Of a stretch of 7,780 bases of DNA, positions 6,045-7,780 are shown piece by piece. The stretch is from positions 1 through 7,780 of the forward strand of contig JAAYHP010000327.1 in NCBI GenBank assembly GCA_012735355.1, given 5' to 3'. Numbering within the stretch: the first letter of the stretch is position 1; every line of letters starts with the position of its first letter. The notes under the pieces are model-generated. The model did no database searches, was not told the DNA's origin, and saw only the letters and a list, made by a program, of their open reading frames with translations. Position numbers and translations under genes: made by a program. This DNA is from Lysinibacillus sp. Its GTDB lineage: Bacteria > Bacillota > Bacilli > Bacillales_A > Planococcaceae.

Positions 6045-7492
6045 TTTTCTACAAATTCTGCAACAAAATCTCGTAAATCTTCAAAATCTTTTTGTATGAT
6101 TAAATATTTTTTATAAATGCTCATCAATTGTTCAAATAGTTCGTATTGCTCTGTAGCAAAAAATGTTTTTAACAGATTACATACATGTTTAGATGTCATT
6201 TCCGCGATAGCGTAATAGGGACTTTCCTTATCATTATATTGCAACAACCATTTTTCAATCGATAGCAACACATGTTGATTAGATTGATCAACAATATAGG
6301 CAATATTCCTTTGCACAGTCGCCTCAATTTTATGTAACAAATCTTTCTCAAACTCTTTCGCATTTAAAAAATCATAAATGCTAGTGCAAGATGCAATTTC
6401 ATATTCCTTTATTAACTGGAACACATCGAAATATTGTTCATTTTTTACTAGTGCATCAATAACGATAAAGAAAATTTGCTCCAAATAGTTTTTATCGTAT
6501 CGTTTTACTAATGTTTCTGGTTCTGGTTTTAGGTTAGGCAAAATATCGCCATAGTCTAATAACAATTCAACGGCATGGTTGATGAGCCGGTCATTCATAA
6601 TTAAATATTTACCATGGGAAATCGTTTTTTCTATATCCTCACTTTTAGCTCCATCCACTGCTAAAATATAAGATAGCAAAGTTTGTTCTTTTTCCGTTAA
6701 TGCCCATTCTCCTTTTCCCCAAGTTTTCATTACTTCAGAAATAAGATTAGGGAGTCTTTGATAATGCCTTTTTCCGCCGGTAAAGTGAAGAGTAATATTT
6801 AATAAATGAAATTCTTTTAATAAAAAAGAACGGGGATTTTTATAATCAATCTTTCGAATGAATTTATTCATAATTGTTACCCGTTGATTTTTTGTATAGA
6901 ACGTATCGATTAGCTGTTGAAATTGATTCATTAAATCAAGAGGATTTTGAATCGTATTTAACGGTGCTTGTAAAAAGATTGAATATATTTTCTTTGCAAA
7001 TAAGAAATGCCAAAACTCTTGTTTTTGGTTATATAAAATATGTACGAAATATTTTTTACCTACTTTATATAGGTGAATTTCACTTAATCCAGTTATGGAT
7101 TTTAAGTAGTCTGTTTTTTTATCAAAAACAATATCTACAAAATGGTTAAAACTAAAAATATTTTTCACAGCTGCATCATCAAAAATGACGTATTTGTTAT
7201 TTGGAGTAGAGAAGAACCTATCAATTTTTTCTTGGGCATATTGTAGTTCGATGTTAGAAGAACGAAACATCTCTTGAGTAAATAAGTCAATTTCACCCCA
7301 ATGTTTTTTAACCGTATTAAAGATGATTCGGGCGACTTCATCTTTCGTAAGAAGTATTTGATCGATTGGGATTACACTGCCAAAAATATTTTTATCCAAT
7401 TCATATCCGCCTAATTGTTGAATAGCTTTTTCTAAGGGTTGATTGAAATTTCCTTTAGTCATTCGAAAAAGCTGTTCATCAAGTTTTAACAT
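6041..7492 (-). CDS. Hypothetical 483-residue, mostly helical cytoplasmic protein
   Basis: I do not recognise this family. The 483-residue product has no signal peptide, membrane segment or nucleotide-binding motif. It has only two cysteines, so a zinc finger such as SWIM is excluded. Residues 1-150 are mixed, with short strands around KYVIFDD and EIHLYKVGKKYFVHILY. From about residue 170 onward the sequence looks almost wholly helical. The C-terminal third (about 335-480) has spaced aromatic/leucine helices such as YLEQIFFIVIDALVKNEQYF and YELFEQLMSIYKKYLII, which suggests tetratricopeptide-like repeats, possibly a protein-binding scaffold. It is surely a gene: codon use is normal, a strong double Shine-Dalgarno precedes the ATG, and promoter and terminator are both visible. 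It is transcribed alone, convergent with the CaiB-family gene. The nearest upstream feature is a decayed transposase. Confidence 0.85.
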   Translation of the reverse strand: MLKLDEQLFRMTKGNFNQPLEKAIQQLGGYELDKNIFGSVIPIDQILLTKDEVARIIFNTVKKHWGEIDLFTQEMFRSSNIELQYAQEKIDRFFSTPNNKYVIFDDAAVKNIFSFNHFVDIVFDKKTDYLKSITGLSEIHLYKVGKKYFVHILYNQKQEFWHFLFAKKIYSIFLQAPLNTIQNPLDLMNQFQQLIDTFYTKNQRVTIMNKFIRKIDYKNPRSFLLKEFHLLNITLHFTGGKRHYQRLPNLISEVMKTWGKGEWALTEKEQTLLSYILAVDGAKSEDIEKTISHGKYLIMNDRLINHAVELLLDYGDILPNLKPEPETLVKRYDKNYLEQIFFIVIDALVKNEQYFDVFQLIKEYEIASCTSIYDFLNAKEFEKDLLHKIEATVQRNIAYIVDQSNQHVLLSIEKWLLQYNDKESPYYAIAEMTSKHVCNLLKTFFATEQYELFEQLMSIYKKYLIIQKDFEDLRDFVAEFVEK

Positions 7493-7498
7493 CTTCTA

Positions 7499-7509
7499 CC
7501 TCCCCTCCT
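7499..7509 (-). promoter_or_regulatory. Double Shine-Dalgarno of the 483-residue protein gene
   Basis: Read on the minus strand this is AAGGAGGGGAGG. It contains AAGGAGG (7509-7503) and a second GGAGG (7503-7499), the latter 6 bases before the ATG (7492-7490). Either can align with 16S rRNA, which predicts efficient initiation. Confidence 0.75.
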
Positions 7510-7522
7510 TGGATTTAACAAC

Positions 7523-7551
7523 AATATACCGAAGTTATTTCTTATTATCAA
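7523..7551 (-). promoter_or_regulatory. Sigma-A promoter of the 483-residue protein gene
   Basis: On the minus strand TTGATA (7551-7546), a 17-base spacer and TATATT (7528-7523) match the sigma-A consensus at 5 of 6 positions in each box with optimal spacing. The start would be near 7516, giving a leader of about 24 bases that carries the Shine-Dalgarno. Confidence 0.7.
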
Positions 7552-7630
7552 AGGTTACTTTAAAAAATTGTATAAGATTGATTTATGTAGTTTCATAGAA
7601 CTATTGCATGGTAGCATTCGCAATACATAG

Positions 7631-7780
7631 ATTAAGTGGAGAATACGTTCATATTTTATTATAACAACGGCATTCTTGAAGGAATTAATAACAACATTAA
7701 AGTGATTAATCGAATTGCCTTTGGTTATCGTTGCTTTTATCATTTTAAAAATCGAATTATAATTACTCAAAATTTAGCGA
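7631..7780 (+). pseudogene. Decayed ISL3-family transposase fragment (C-terminal region)
   Basis: In the frame from 7660 to the window end the translation contains YNNGILEGINN, IKVINRIAFGYR and FYHFKNRIIITQNLA. This is the conserved C-terminal block of ISL3-family DDE transposases, where the Glu in the SNG-x-x-EG motif is the last catalytic acid. The copy is not intact. Upstream the matching sequence (IKWRIRSYF, 7631-7657) is in another frame, so a frameshift lies around 7650-7660, and stop codons (for example TAA 7633-7635) close the frame. No N-terminal or central transposase sequence is present, because the preceding 7493-7630 belongs to the divergent promoter region or is unrecognisable. 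The remnant continues past the window, so the right inverted repeat cannot be seen. An open frame on the opposite strand at 7555-7770 is only its antisense shadow. Confidence 0.75.

Noticed and set aside
7555..7770. 71-residue open frame on the minus strand
   Set aside because: It is antisense to the ISL3 transposase remnant, its translation resembles nothing, and it has no ribosome binding site.

Overview
The window reads as a stretch of a low-GC, Gram-positive chromosome from the Bacillaceae/Planococcaceae group. The grounds are the AT-rich composition, strong Shine-Dalgarno sites (AAGGAGG-like), frequent GTG/TTG starts, rho-independent terminators, and a compact Mrp antiporter operon of the Bacillus type. 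The genus cannot be fixed from the sequence alone.

Region 1 (1-3101, + strand) is the distal part of a seven-gene mrp (Na+/H+ antiporter) operon: the end of mrpB, then mrpC, mrpD, mrpE, mrpF and mrpG. The genes are tightly coupled by short overlaps. Their products form one membrane complex that expels Na+ in exchange for protons and supports pH homeostasis. The main anomaly is mrpD. Read from its natural ATG at 477 it has exactly the length expected of MrpD, and the family's key charged residues fall at the expected positions, but codon 53 (633-635) is an in-frame TAG. The gene is therefore either a very recent nonsense pseudogene, a readthrough case, or a sequencing error.

Region 2 (3102-4376, +) holds a membrane-anchored calcineurin-like metallophosphoesterase and a small acidic cytoplasmic protein. 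It closes with a strong hairpin terminator at 4334-4376. No terminator is seen between mrpG and the phosphoesterase, so readthrough from the mrp operon is possible.

Region 3 (4377-4815) is a long AT-rich non-coding gap. It carries an imperfect three-stem fold at 4382-4438 that I cannot assign, a plausible sigma-A promoter, and a small repeat/palindrome just before the next gene. Region 4 (4816-6000, +) is a single-gene unit for a CaiB/BaiF family protein that carries the His/Asp/Glu pattern of alpha-methylacyl-CoA racemases. A bidirectional terminator (6006-6044) separates it from a convergent gene.

Region 5 (6041-7551, - strand) is a 483-residue, mostly helical cytoplasmic protein of unknown function with a clear sigma-A promoter and a double Shine-Dalgarno. 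Region 6 (about 7631-7780, +) is a decayed fragment of an ISL3-family transposase C-terminus that runs off the window. It has not been mistaken for the antisense open frame that covers it.
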